Part shown: positions 43,600 to 55,510 of the stretch, one piece after another | Position numbering within the stretch: the first letter of the stretch is position 1 | How the letters are laid out: the number at the start of each line of letters is the position of its first letter | Source of the DNA: Tetmemena sp. SeJ-2015 | Lineage: Eukaryota > Ciliophora > Spirotrichea > Sporadotrichida > Oxytrichidae | Direction of reading: 5' to 3' | DNA: 64,000 nucleotides | Assembly (NCBI GenBank): GCA_027382625.1 | Contig: JAJKFJ010022777.1 | Location: forward strand, 124,001-188,000 | Position numbers and translations under genes: made by a program | The notes under the pieces: model-generated | The model's input: the letters and a program-made list of their open reading frames with translations, nothing else | Databases searched by the model: none | Told to the model about the DNA's origin: nothing

Positions 43600-45000
43600 A
43601 AAAAGAAAATTTAAAAAATTTTTTAAATTTAAAATAAATTTTCTTAATTAAAAGGTCTCAGATTTGAAAAATTTTTTCCCTTTTTGATCAGATCAAATTC
43701 TAAAAATTTTTTTCTTGCAACTTTAAAATTTGGGGAGTTCAAAAAATTTTAAAATACAAATTTTAATTAATGAAGGGAAATTTTTCTTGGGTGGGGGGTT
43801 TAAAAAGAAAAATTAAAGAAAATAAATTTTTTTTTAGCTTAAAAAAATTAAGGTGGTTTTTAAAATTTTTTAAATTATTAAAAACTACAAAATAATTTTT
43901 CAAAAGTAATAATAATTTTTAATCTTAAATTTTTTAATTGAAATCCCTGACAATCTCCAATAGTCAAGGAGAGTAGTGATCTGGGGCGAGTTCACAATCC
44001 TACTTTTATAGAATTGCAGGAAATCATATTTGTTTGATTACCCAAAAATAATATATTAACTCTAAATTCGGGGGGCCTTTCCCCGACAGTAAAAATTTTT
44101 AATGAAAAAGGGAAGTAAAAAATTATTTTATAGGATAATTTTCCTCCTAAATCTGATTCTTCCCGTTAAGACCTTTTAAAAAAGTTAAAATTTTAATCCT
44201 TTCGTTTAAAGCTGCACCCAAATAAAATTATATTTTTAGCTATTTTTTTCCTAGGGAAATAAATTTTTAAAAGGGTTTTTTTTTTCAAATTTTTTAAAAA
44301 AATTTAAAAAATAAATTTTTTTTACAAATTTTCACTCTGCTTCTTTGGGTTTAGCTAAACATGTTATTTTAAAAAAAAAAAATATTCTATATTTTCAAAA
44401 ATTTGCGCTTAAATTTTTTTTACAAAGCGAAAAAATAGCTAAAAAATAGATTTTATTTTGCAGCTTAATCAAAATAAAAGGTTAAAATTTTTTTAGGTTG
44501 AATAGGCCCCTTTAAATTAAAAATAATTAAAGGGGAAAAACCATAAAAAATTTTTCCCTTTTTTTTTTTATAAAATTTTTAAAAGCCCCCCCCCCAAAAA
44601 AAAAATTTTTTAAAAAATTTTTTATTTTTCAAAATTACTTTTTACTTCAATTTTTTTTTTCCATTTAAAAAAATTTTTAAAAAAATTTTTTAAATTATGA
44701 ATTAATTTTGAATGTTTTATAAAAACCTTTTAAAAAAACCAAAAGAGTTTTACAAAATTGTCTTTAAAATTTTATGGTTTTTAAAAATTTTTCCCGGAAA
44801 TTTTACAAAAGAAATGTCCGTTTTTATATTTTTTTAAAAAAGCATTTTAAATATTTAAATGAAATGGAAAAAACTTGGAGTTTTGCTTTTTTTTTGCAAA
44901 AAATTAGTTTTTTGGAAAATCTCATAAAGCAATCTTGGTGCCCTATCTAAATTTTTTTAATTATAACTCTCATAAAAGAAAAAAAATTTAAAATTTACTA
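43600..45000. other. Homopolymer-dominated, probably unreliable sequence
   Basis: Runs of A and T of 5-12 bases alternate almost without interruption, and a run of ten C followed by ten A occurs near 44587-44606. This texture is not found elsewhere in the window. It looks like a low-quality consensus in which bases were multiplied rather than real satellite DNA. It lies where the 3' part of the minus-strand LamG gene (45.5-47.4 kb) would be expected. Confidence 0.6.
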
Positions 45001-45469
45001 GCAATAACTGTAAACAGAGAGTGTGTATTAGCACTTAATCAATTGTCAAATTCAAACCCTAAATTCAGTTTCAGCAATTAAATAAGTTATAAACTGATAA
45101 TATCAAATTTTATTTCTCATGAGTATTTGAAACAAAATATAATCAATTATAAATATTAATTCTTCTTCACTGTTATAATGAATAAAATAATATTCTTCTT
45201 TTAACTTATTGATTATTTTGACTTATTAATTTTCAGAATTTGATTAGTCGTGAACCAGAATTCAAAGAAATAGGTATCAAGACCATTCTCATAGGCTTTC
45301 AAAGTTAATATAGATTATGAGTCAAGTGCAGAATTCTCTAAAAATAAATTGAGAATTGATCTTTAGATATGGTAAATTCTAAACTGCTGGATTTAAATAT
45401 AAAAAATAATCTTTAAGAAAAATAAAAATTGAAAATTATAATATGAATTAAGAAAGATGTTTATTATTA

Positions 45470-47446
45470 AATGTTTATATTTAGGATCGATAATCTCGCA
45501 CATTGATGTGATATAATTCCAATAGTAGTCTTTATCGCAAAATTGAAGAAGTTGGTCTTTGGGTTTAATGTAATTGAGAATTTGAGTAGATGGTTAAGCC
45601 ATGTTTGGATTATGCTAGTATCTTCTAGTTTATTAGGCCTGAGACTGTCTCTTTTCATTCTATAGTAACCAACTAAGCACCCATGCTCATACTCTGTCAT
45701 TCTCCTAAAAATATTTAAGAATTCATAAATCGTGAAGATAATTGATAGATGAAATATAGACAGATAAGTTCAGATTATTAGCTTCTTACGTTCTAGAAAA
45801 CTATTTGAGTTCATAAGGACTTCTAATTATGCTCCAAATTCTTAATTCTTTCATAAGAAGTTGGGCTGGATCTTTTACTTGAGTCGAAGTATATTAAATG
45901 AAACTTTATATATGATGCGATTTATATTCTTTAGCCAAGCTCAAAGTACCTTTGAAATAGAATTCTATATATAGTTTATTGTAAATAACTAGCTTACCAT
46001 TCATATTTGAATAGAGGAAATTATTGAAAATGAAATCCGAACCTAGCTTATTCTACTTAAAATTTAATTTTTTTAGTTTGAAAGTGATTTATAATTTAGT
46101 GATAATTAAGCTCTACTTTTGTACAAATTGGATAGCTAAATGACGCCAGCCCCCAGTAGGGGAAATTTGTGAAGTGAATGTCCAGCAAGGATTCTTAACC
46201 ATAAAATTTAAGCAAAATGAATTAGTGTTTGGGCCGTTAGTCCTTATAAAAAAGTTGCTTTGATCTCCTTCATCGCTTATCAAAACCACATCATAACCTG
46301 AGTCCCTCTAAATAAAGAAATACCAAAACTCAACAGTCAGCAATGAGAAATAAATTGGATACAAAGGTTTATCGATAGAAGCCCCTGCGCTAGAAAAATC
46401 CGTGAATTATAGAACTTCAAGTTCAGGGTCTTCACTTGCAGTTTCCAGTCTAGCTTAAGAAAGTTACTAATCTAAATCTTCGTCTTGAAAAGAAAGATAA
46501 TTTTATATTTGAACGTAAACAGGATTAAACAGATTCTGCTTAAAGGTATGATGCCTACCATAAGAGGAGAAGTCTTTTTGCGTTTTCCCGTTACCATAGT
46601 TAAATAGTTTATAATAGAAAAGCATGCTTCCCTTTTGAGTATTGATTTGTCCAAAACTTAGGAAACATTAAGAAGCGATTTCATTTATCTTACTTAAAAA
46701 TTACTTCATCCATATCTTGCTAAGAAAGTGGTGCTTTCCAAAATGCCAAGTCTGCAAGGTATATCTCATTATAAAAAATATTAAAAATATAGTTTACGAT
46801 ATATTCTAATTATCTAGAGAATTAAATCCAAACCTAAGTAATGGAAAGTTTTGGAATGATCCCTATAATATTAGATGAGAGTAAAAATAAATCTACCTTC
46901 ACTAATATCTATGAATCGGCATTCTAATCATAGACAATTTCTCTATTTTTATAGAAGAAAATTTTTGAAGTTTCTTTTGAGCAGCCGATTCTCTACCATT
47001 TATTCAAGTCAATAATAAATGTAATTATTTAGTCAAGGTACTGCATCCCTTGTTCACTTGCTTAGGGTATTCCAGTAATTTCGAAATTAATCTGACCAAG
47101 ATTATTATCTTATCCTTCGATGTAGATATTAATTATTGTGTCTAGTAAAACTAGGTAGGCACCGCTTTAAAGAGTAATTGGCTTTGCCCAAAAGCTCAGC
47201 GAGAAGGTTATTTTATTGCACAAAATAATTCCCTAATAATGCTTTTAAGCTAATCTTAATTAAAATAGATGAAGACTCAAGATATAAGTCTTAATAATTT
47301 ATTGGATATATCATGTCCATGAAGGTGCCATCTTTATTAGTCCAGACTTTTCCCATCTAAAATTAGATGAAAAAAAATAAGTCAATACCAGCAAATTGCC
47401 AATCCAGAAGACATATTAAAACAATAGCAAGTTTGATAACTCTCAT
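45470..47446 (-). CDS. Secreted/surface LamG-like protein, N-terminal part
   Basis: Starts at ATG 47444-47446 with a signal peptide (MRVIKLAIVLICLLDWQFA). A 32-nt GT-AG intron follows directly, then DGKVWTNKDGTFMDMIYP. LamG-like strands follow: GAYLVLLDTIINIYIEGQD, FIIDLNKWQRIGCSKETSK, IFFYKNREIVYDQNADSQ; then a second domain with DSGYDVVLISDEGDQSNFF, NFMVKNPCWTFTSQISPTGG and WRHLAIQFVQK. The last block (TEYEHGCLVGYYRMKRDS) is near 45.6 kb. TAA/TAG are Gln. Beyond it lie AT-rich DNA and the suspect 43.6-45.0 kb block, so the Cys-rich and membrane parts seen in the 24-32 kb relative are absent or hidden. Confidence 0.7.
47357..47388 (-). other. Spliceosomal intron, 32 nt, after the signal peptide
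   Basis: Minus-strand GTATTGAC...TTTTAG. Splicing joins DWQFA to DGKVWTNKDG in phase. No flanking pointer repeat is present. Confidence 0.7.
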
Positions 47447-47728
47447 ATTATAACTAGTCTTGATTAACTAAGCCATTAATGATTATACTTTATATGGACT
47501 AAAATAGAAATTAGATTTTTATTCAAATGATTTTTATGGCTTGAAACTGAATTAAATATCTTTTATCCTTCTGCGTGATGTTAAAATTAAATGTAAAAAT
47601 AATTGAGAAGTTAAATAGGTATAGTAGAGTCAATTCAACATTTTAAGGAAAGAGTTCACTAATTGCTAGTACTACCACTTATTTATTGATCTCTCTCAAT
47701 CATTGAAAGACTCTTCGCTAATTGACAC

Positions 47729-50700
47729 TCATTAGGCTTTTCCGTGGTTTAGTACCTTTTGAGCTAGTGGCTCGACATAGGGAGCACAAGCTCTCCTCAT
47801 TCTATCATGCACGTACGAGTTACTTACTTCTCCATAAGATTTGATAGAATAATACCTTTCTATAAGTATATTCTTAAGTTTTGTAGTTAGGACCCCAAGG
47901 ATAAATTGGCGCTTGGAAAAGTAGCTGGCTCCTATTATCTACAGTTTGATCTCCTCTCCAATCGAGCTCAAATACCTTGCAGTAGCCAATAAGCATATCG
48001 CGATCTGAGCGTAGAAGATTTGGATGCTCAATTACTGCCTTGACAGCATGAGGGAGGAAAGATGGGTAGTCATAGTTAAAGAGGTACAAACGAACAGCTA
48101 AGTTCTCACTAATTCGGTGCAACTCATGTGTTGATAGGTCCTTGTAGTCTTTCTTAAAATATTACAAAGTATTACTTGATGGGGTTTCCATGCTCATCGG
48201 TAGCTAAGAACTTAGAGACGATCTTCTCTCTGGCTTGTTTCAGAGGCTTGTTGTATTCCTCATGGAGTTCTGCGTCGCTCTTCCTTAGTGCCTGTGGAGC
48301 AAGGACGACTCTCTCTTCAATCTCTACTTCCTTTCTTCTAATCCATTTCTCAAGTAGCATGATTCTGTCGTCGAAGGGGTTGACTTGCTCCATAAACTGT
48401 TCAAGAGATTTCATGTCCTATTCATAGTAACTCTTGTCAAAGGTGGTCTTGTTACGAGCAACACTCAGCATGGCCTTTAAGTAATCTAAGTCTTGCTTTG
48501 AGAACTCACCAGCCGTACGGTAAGCGACTTCCTCTAACTCATTTAGCAAAAACTGATTTCCTTTTTTTCTAGATAAGTGGAATATTTAATATCATAATGC
48601 ATTAATTAAAGGAATGCATATATTTGGAGAGACCCCACTCTCTTCTGAGTCTGTCAGATAGCATCTCTGTTTCAACTTTGTTGACGGCATCTTCGTCCAA
48701 GAAGTGACCAAGTTCAACTACAAGCTCATTCAATGCGAACTTGGAGTGATTCTATCTCCTGTCAATGTCCACTCTTGGGATGGTATTAAGGGTGTAAAGG
48801 TCCTTCTCGCTCAAATCTCTTAAGCTTAGTCTACTAAATTTCAAATAGAGTACTTAATTCTTTGGCACAAGTGAGTCTCTGAGGTTGAGAGCGTTTCTTT
48901 CTGGGTTCTTGGTAACATCATCAACCCAAACCTTCAAGTATTCCTTCTCATTTAGGGAAAGCTCCTTATCTCTGTATAGCTTGTAGAGAAATTAATTTTT
49001 GAAGTTAGTTTCTGCTCTGCATCTTGTGTTATGGAGGTACTCTTGATCTGAAATTCCCTTGTCGTTTAGTTCAGGATCCATATCGTACACAAATCACTCT
49101 TGACTAGTGACTTTAAATCTACATGGATGCAAATCTTATAATAATAATCAAATGGAAGAGGAGAACTTATCTGATAAAGATCTTCGTTTTAATTTACATG
49201 GGTTTAATTATTCTTGTCTATAATGCTCAGCTATGTCAGGAGTCATCATGGCCTCGTATTTATCTATCTCATTTGCAACCTTATCAAATTCCTCCACTCT
49301 TGCTTGCTTCTTAGCAGCCTCTTACAAGAAAAAGTGGGATTATAGCTAGGCTCACGCATTTGCTATTAGATATAATCTTAAAAATTTTATTTGAAGTTCA
49401 AGTTCAAAAGTACTGCACTAAGCAACTCATAGGAAATATTCTGAAATATAAAGTATTCATGAAACTAGCTGCTTTTGAGCTTGTATTCCAGAGTCTTTTT
49501 AATATGAAGGCAGTTCAACTGATAATCTAGTTCCTAGCCAAATCAAAATTTTGGTTAAAATAATAGAACTCATTTGCTATTTCACCGGGCTTATCATAAC
49601 TGAAAATAAATAGAGCCTTAAGAGTCCAACCTGAGGGCAAGTTAGAGTCCACGAATAATTTATTCAGTACCTTTATAATAACTTAATGCTTAAGAGCATC
49701 ATTTAGAATCATTTTTCTTTATTAAAAGGAAGATCTATCCAAGTTTCTTCACAAATTATATAATACGGTAAATTTTTTTCTTTAGGCTGTAACCAAAGCT
49801 TGAAAGCTTGGTAAAATCATGCTGCTCTTCAAGAGCTTTTCCATCATTGAGTCTAGAGTCAAGAGTTTTTTGTAGATTGAATTAATTGTTGAGGCTGACC
49901 TTCATCTTCTCAATATCGTAGTTAACAACTTGATTCACAGCGATGGCTGCTGTCTTTATCTCGCCATTATGAGCCTTTTTTTAAAAGTCTCATTCTGAAT
50001 CTTTGAGCTTTAATTGATTTAGAATACAGGATTCATAGATAGCTCATCGGCCCTCTGCTAGTTCATTAGCTCTTGCTCAATAATGAGCTCCTGAGGAAGT
50101 GTGGATTTTGAAAGACCGAGTGCAAGGGCAGAGACCACTCTTTTCTTGAAAGGATCGAAGAGATCTTCGGGCTCTTTGTACAAAGCCAAAGAAGCATGCT
50201 ATGAGTTGTATAAATCTTGCAGAGGATTCATAATTTTTAAGAATGTCAATGAATTGAAATCATAGACATGTGGGTCTACTCTCTTGGCAAGTTCGGTGGC
50301 AAGTTACAACTCTAATTTTGTTTGAGTTGAGCTCAAAGCTAGACCGAGGAGACCTCCCTTAATAGTCTCTGCGTCTGGATTCTTTTTCTCAATGATTCTC
50401 AAACTGTTCTTAACAAGTTACTTTCTTTGCTCTGGAACATCAAAACCAGCGGCAGCAAATGCAAGCAAACCTTAAATAAACATTAATGCATTAAATATAA
50501 TGTATTCCTTTCACTTGTTGGAAAGACTATTCTCGTCTTTGTGAACCAAGCTTTTCATGTAAGAAAGAATTACTGTATTAATATAATTGTGGAATTATTT
50601 AGAGTGAGCTCTGAAAGTGGCCCAAGGTCTAAGGTACACTCTCTCCATTTTTACGAATTTTTCCTCTACTAAGGCTCTCTCATGAGGCTTATAAGCTTGC

Positions 50701-51656
50701 TATATGAGTCCCATTTTGTCCTCAGGCTCTAAGAATTAGTGATAAAACTCGTTAATATAGTCTTTTCTTTGCACGTCCTGAAGTTAATTCAAAATAATTA
50801 TTGAAAATTGCTGCAAAAAATACGATTTATTTGAAAGATCTTCGTTTTGCATTTCGTATTCGAGTAACTAAAGTTAAAACTCAAACTTCTTTGCGTGATG
50901 CTCAACTATAATTTGTTCAAGTAAAAGTGGGTGTATGGATCTTGTCTATCCTTGGTATCATATGTAGATCTTACAAACTCTCTCCTTTTTAATAAAATTA
51001 CTCTCTGTCCAAGAATTGAGGAGCAGGCTTTGCTGCATATGACTTCCATCTTCACTATAATCGAAATAATGTTTAGAGAGTAGGCACCTGCAAGAGTTTG
51101 GGCTTTTAGCTTTTTGGAAAGTTTGGTATTGTACCTGAGGTGGCTTTTATAAAGTTTGTCCATCTTTTGGATGAAGATTTCGTACATTTGCATGTTTTGG
51201 AATTTGTTTTCCTCCACTTCCTTAGCGATGTTTGAAGCAAGTCCTTGGCCTTTCCCTTGTTTCTTGTCAATGCGTTTCTAATACTCTGCAATATTGGCAA
51301 CGATTTAATAAATGTTTGCTAAATATAGTTGATCTCAGAGTAAAATCTTGGGCCTTGAGATTCACTTTCCTCTTTGATATGGTTTCTGGCTCTTCAGTGT
51401 TTGAGGAAACTTCTTTGCTTCTATTTCTTTCAGGCTGCACATAGGAGTGTGAGGGAGCTTGAATGGCCTAAAATTCAGATACTGTACTGAAGAGGCCAGC
51501 CCTACTATGCACAAGTGCGTTAATCATTCTCATTTGGCTAATGCCACTGTGGGTCAGTGTGTGAGAGAGTGCAGACCTTGAAGTGGCTTGCTGATTGGGG
51601 ATAAGAGTCTTAGCAAGATGGGACTTGTGGAGACTCTGTTTCAATTTAAGCATCAT
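47729..51656 (-). CDS. Gene A: large helical protein of unknown function, possibly mitochondrial
   Basis: Starts at 51656 with a basic, Ser-rich, acid-poor N-terminus (MLKLKQSLHKSHLAKT, then INALVHSRAGLFSTVSEF) resembling a mitochondrial presequence. The body is charged and mainly helical: NIAEYQKRIDKKQGKGQG, RPWATFRAHSKQFHNYINTV, LLAFAAAGFDVPEQRKQLVK, EDLFDPFKKRVVSALALGLS, IRRKEVEIEERVVLAPQAL, NYDYPSFLPHAVKAVIEHPN. It ends RMRRACAPYVEPLAQKVLNH and TGA at 47729-47731, about 1000 residues in all. IESs interrupt it (one mapped at 48156-48177). Frame breaks near 47878 and 51340 look like lost bases. No family is recognised. It is divergent from gene B, 135 bp away. Confidence 0.7.
48156..48177 (-). 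other. IES, 22 bp, pointer AAG (gene A)
   Basis: Pointer copies (CTT on plus) lie at 48153-48155 and 48175-48177. Removal joins ATDEHGNPIK to KDYKDLSTHELHRISENL. Confidence 0.7.
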
Positions 51657-51791
51657 CTTTGATTTCTCTGAGGGAGATTAATAATTATAATATCTCGTAC
51701 TCCATTCCAATTATTAAATATAACCACAAATTATTATCAGGAAAGTATTTAAATAATACCTTAAAAGCTTTTTATATATCTTTTAAGCAAT
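51657..51791. promoter_or_regulatory. Divergent intergenic region between genes A and B, 135 bp
   Basis: Lies between two opposed start codons (51656 minus, 51792 plus). It is AT-rich with TATAAT and TTTATATAT stretches. It probably serves both genes, which may share one macronuclear chromosome. No defined motif can be assigned. Confidence 0.45.
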
Positions 51792-54700
51792 ATGCTTATA
51801 GCTAATCTTAAGAGAGCTAAAACTTGATAAGCTCAAAAGGCAGTGGAGCCTGAGATGCTAAACCAACGATTCTTGTGGGTGGAATCCTATTTCCACTACA
51901 AAGACTGGCAGGAAGCGTAGGAGCAAGTATACGACCATTTCAACTTACTTGAGATCCCTTCAGTGTCTGCTGATAAGACCCATCCAAAGCCCAAATACTT
52001 CTTCGATAAGGAGAGCTTCAACCGCAGAGTGCCTGAAGGTATTTTCCCACTTGCATCTCATAAGCGTGAAGTACTGAAACCTGCCCACTAGTACGCTGAG
52101 ATGGACTTAGCTCGTTCTAAGAATAATGATGAGTTGGCTTTGTTCGAAAAGGAGCCTCTCAAGCTAATGGTACTAAAGGAATTCAAGAAATCAGAGACAC
52201 TCAAGCCTGTTGATGATAGAGTGAGGATGATCACTAACCTACAGAACATCAAGCAAGGCTTAAAGGCTGATTACAGTGACAGAGAGTTGCTATACAAAAT
52301 TCAAGTTGTTCTTTAAAATTGAACTTTACAGATGAACTAATTAAGGAACACCTCTCCAAAAGAGATGGAATAATCCTTGAATTTAACCAATTTTTTTGTT
52401 CAAATTTGGACAGAGATCCCTCTCACTACAGAGAGTTTCCATTTTTATTCTTAAAAGAAGTATGAGAAACTGCAGGAAAAGATTGATAATGTCTTACTCG
52501 AATATAATTTAAATTCTTATTTAAAAAAATAACAGAAAATAAGCTAATCAAGATGAAGATTCTCTACAACTATGCAATATGATTCCACTTAACAAAAAAT
52601 TGATTTTGTGCCAAATGAGCCTTCTAGACTAAGCTACGTTAATATATCTAATTAATTTGTATTATATTTATTCATGATAAATAAATAAAATTCATGACCA
52701 CTCAAGGCTTTAATGGTGAACTGTAATTTTGAACTTCTTTTTATAATCAATTGCACTGAGATAAATTACAAAGACACTAGCTTGATTCATTCTGTTATTT
52801 AGTTGTATTAGGTTGCAGAACTTCAGATAGCTATGAGGATATTTAATGTTTTATAACATGAGGTCAAGGAAGTTCAAAAAGATCTCTATTTAAAAAAGAT
52901 AATGTGAGGCAGCAGTACTTCTAGATCATAAATTATTCCTAAGTAGTTGTGTTGAATAGGGGAAGTGAAAAGCATGAGTTCCTTCTTGAAAATGAGTACT
53001 TAAGATATGACTTGCTTGATTTGCAAGAATAGCTAGTAAAAGCTGGTTACTGGGGCTATGAAGAGGCACTCTAGCATTTGTCACAGGAGCCATTCCAAAA
53101 GAGAATGGATAGAGCAGCCAAGGTATTCTACGATTATGTCGTCAGCTACGCTCCTGAGGTTCTATCTCCACAGCATGAAGAGTTCTATCCTATTGTCTAC
53201 ATTACTATGAGGTTATTTTAAATTAGATATTCTGTATGGTCTGAGAAAGCAAGCTAAAATTATTATACAAGAGCTCACACTAATTAGCTTCTTTCTTACA
53301 TGAAAATATTTAATTATTTTTATATAAAGTTATTAATTTTAATTTTATAATTTTGGTTACAGCCTCGTTAAAGCCGCACAAAATTTCCAAATGACCGAGC
53401 CTAGAATTGACCAAGTTCAAAAACTTGATTCTTTTGTGAAGAAATAAAAACTATGATTTAATGAGATCTTCTCAATGAGACAGCAAGCCGACCTGAAGAT
53501 AGACCCTACTCAAAGGAATATTGGGTTCGACAAGTTAGATTCTAAATTGCTTTAATCATTATGTATGATAGACTTGGAAATGAGACCAGATCATTCGTCA
53601 AATAAACCAACTGCTTTCTTTAATGCTCTTTTGTAAGATTGTGCCAATCTATCAAGACTCAGAATGATAATCCAATTATAATTATAAATGAGCTTGACCA
53701 ATCTTGGCTAGGATAAAATAAGACAAGTTATTCAATTTTATAAATTAGTATCTCCTCTTCCAACCAGAGTTAGCATCCATAATTTCAATTCCTTTAAAAG
53801 GGTTACAAGAATAGAGAGTAAAATAGCAGAATAATTTTTTTTACAAATCGTATTAACTGATTTCACCTTGTATTTTATCTTATTAGAATTTTAAAATTCA
53901 TAGTTAGGCAAAGTAGAATTAATAAAAATAGGTCTCTCCAAAGACTTTAAGGTTGTGGAATCTAGAAACAAGAAAAATATAGTTTAAAACAAGCGATAAT
54001 TTTATCAAATGCTAGAAAATATTTATAAGGTGCCTACACTCAACAGCCCCTGAAAGAAATTCTGCGAAAATATAACGACATGACCACTTACTATCACAAT
54101 TATAAATATTTAGGTGAACTCGCCTCCTCTACTTTGAAAAACGTAGACCGCGCAATTAGGGCTAGAGCCTTCGATTAGAGAGTGATGATGGACTACACCC
54201 AGAAAGAATTAGAAGACAGCTGGCGTTTCCAAAAGGTCATCGAAGATTTGACTTTCGGTTTGAGAGCAGACCAATTTTTCTCTCCTCGCCACATGGGAGA
54301 GACCGCTAATCTTCTAGCTGAGATAAATAAATAACTTGATTCCCAAGTACTTTGAAAAGATATAGTCCCTAATTAAGGAAAGAGAAACTGGGCAGAAGGA
54401 GCATTTCGAGCTCACCTTCGATCATATTGTCTATGGTGCCCAGAAAAATTACCTTCCTCGCCATTACGTTTACAGGGGATTCGAAAATTCAGAGGACTTC
54501 AACCACCATCTTAAGATCCTACTTTAATGGCAAGCAAGCCAAGAGGGTGGCTACTAAAACAGCTAGTAGGTTAAGCTCAAGCTAGATTAAAATAAAGAGG
54601 TTGCAAACAATTCACAAAAGAGCTATGAAGAATCTGATTGATGCTTCTCTAGAGGTCAAGAATCAGCTATAAATATCTCCAGGCTACTATAGATAATGCA

Positions 54701-55510
54701 ATTATTTAAATCTTCTAGATGCTAGAGGCAAGTGACAAGCACTTAAACATAAGAGTAAATTACACTTAAAAGTTCTATCAAGCAGCTCAAAAATCTCTGT
54801 AGAATATCGGAGAGTAAAAGAAAAATATAGAGTAGTTCATGAGTGAGGATCATAATCATATCAATTTGACCTCACTATCAGATATTCTTATGATTTACTT
54901 TTGAAAACAAGCTCTCGTTTATAGAAAGGACGTGCAAATAACATATCAGACTCATTATTTATTATATAAGATTAAACTCAAGATGCTGAATCTCGTTAAC
55001 TTGAAAACAATCCTTTTCATCTATGTTGATGTCTATGATTTCGCAGACTAACTAGATGTAATGTGGTCACTATGCGCATTACAGCAGTATGATGTGCCTG
55101 CTATGCAGGAGTTGTGCAAGATCTTTGAACTATTCTAGTTCGAGAGACACACTTATGAACTCAAGATTGAGGAGTTTAAGAAACTAATGGATGTTATGAA
55201 TGCACTAAAGCTCGAGTCTAATGGACTTACCATCAATATTTTGGTAAATTCTATATTTACATCAACAATAAGTCTCTGCAAGATTTGTTGATAAATGCCA
55301 CATCGAAATAAGAATTGAATCCTGATAAGTACCCATACTCCCCTGACATGATCCTTGGCTATAAGGGATAGAAAGTTGCTATGTTCGTTCTTTAAGAGTT
55401 TGATGCCACTAGAGATACCTTTGAGCCAAATGGAGCTCAAAGATTCTCTTAGAAACATTTTTATTTCATGAAGGCTCTCATCTTTATTCGCAATATTTAA
55501 ATTTAGCATT
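51792..55510 (+). CDS. Gene B: large helical protein of unknown function
   Basis: ATG at 51792-51794. After removal of a 15-bp IES the protein begins MLIANLKRAQKAVEPEMLNQ, followed by RFLWVESYFHYKDWQEAQEQ. Later segments: LASHKREVLKPAHQYAEMDL, KKSETLKPVDDRVRMITNLQ, LVKAGYWGYEEALQHLSQEP, KVFYDYVVSYAPEVLSPQHE, QKELEDSWRFQKVIEDLTF, and at the end DKYPYSPDMILGYKGQKVAM and FDATRDTFEPNGAQRFSQK. It is charged and helical, about 1000 residues, with no signal peptide or membrane span seen. Several AT-rich inserts (near 52.3-52.9, 53.2-53.4, 53.65-54.0, 54.55-55.0 and 55.23 kb) are probably IESs. No family is recognised, and it shows no obvious similarity to gene A. Confidence 0.68.
51819..51833 (+). 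other. Very short IES, 15 bp, pointer AGCT (gene B)
   Basis: Pointer copies lie at 51815-51818 and 51830-51833. The insert contains an in-frame TGA. Removal joins MLIANLKRA to QKAVEPEMLNQRFLW. It lacks GT-AG ends, so it is not an intron. Confidence 0.8.

Noticed and set aside
48176..48427. 83-codon plus-strand ORF
   Set aside because: Antisense of gene A, whose charged helical frame (KWIRRKEVEIEERVVLAP) is clearly the coding one.
55153..55509. 118-codon minus-strand ORF, among the longest simple ORFs
   Set aside because: Shadow of the C-terminal segments of gene B, which read as Gln-containing plus-strand frames in the ciliate code.
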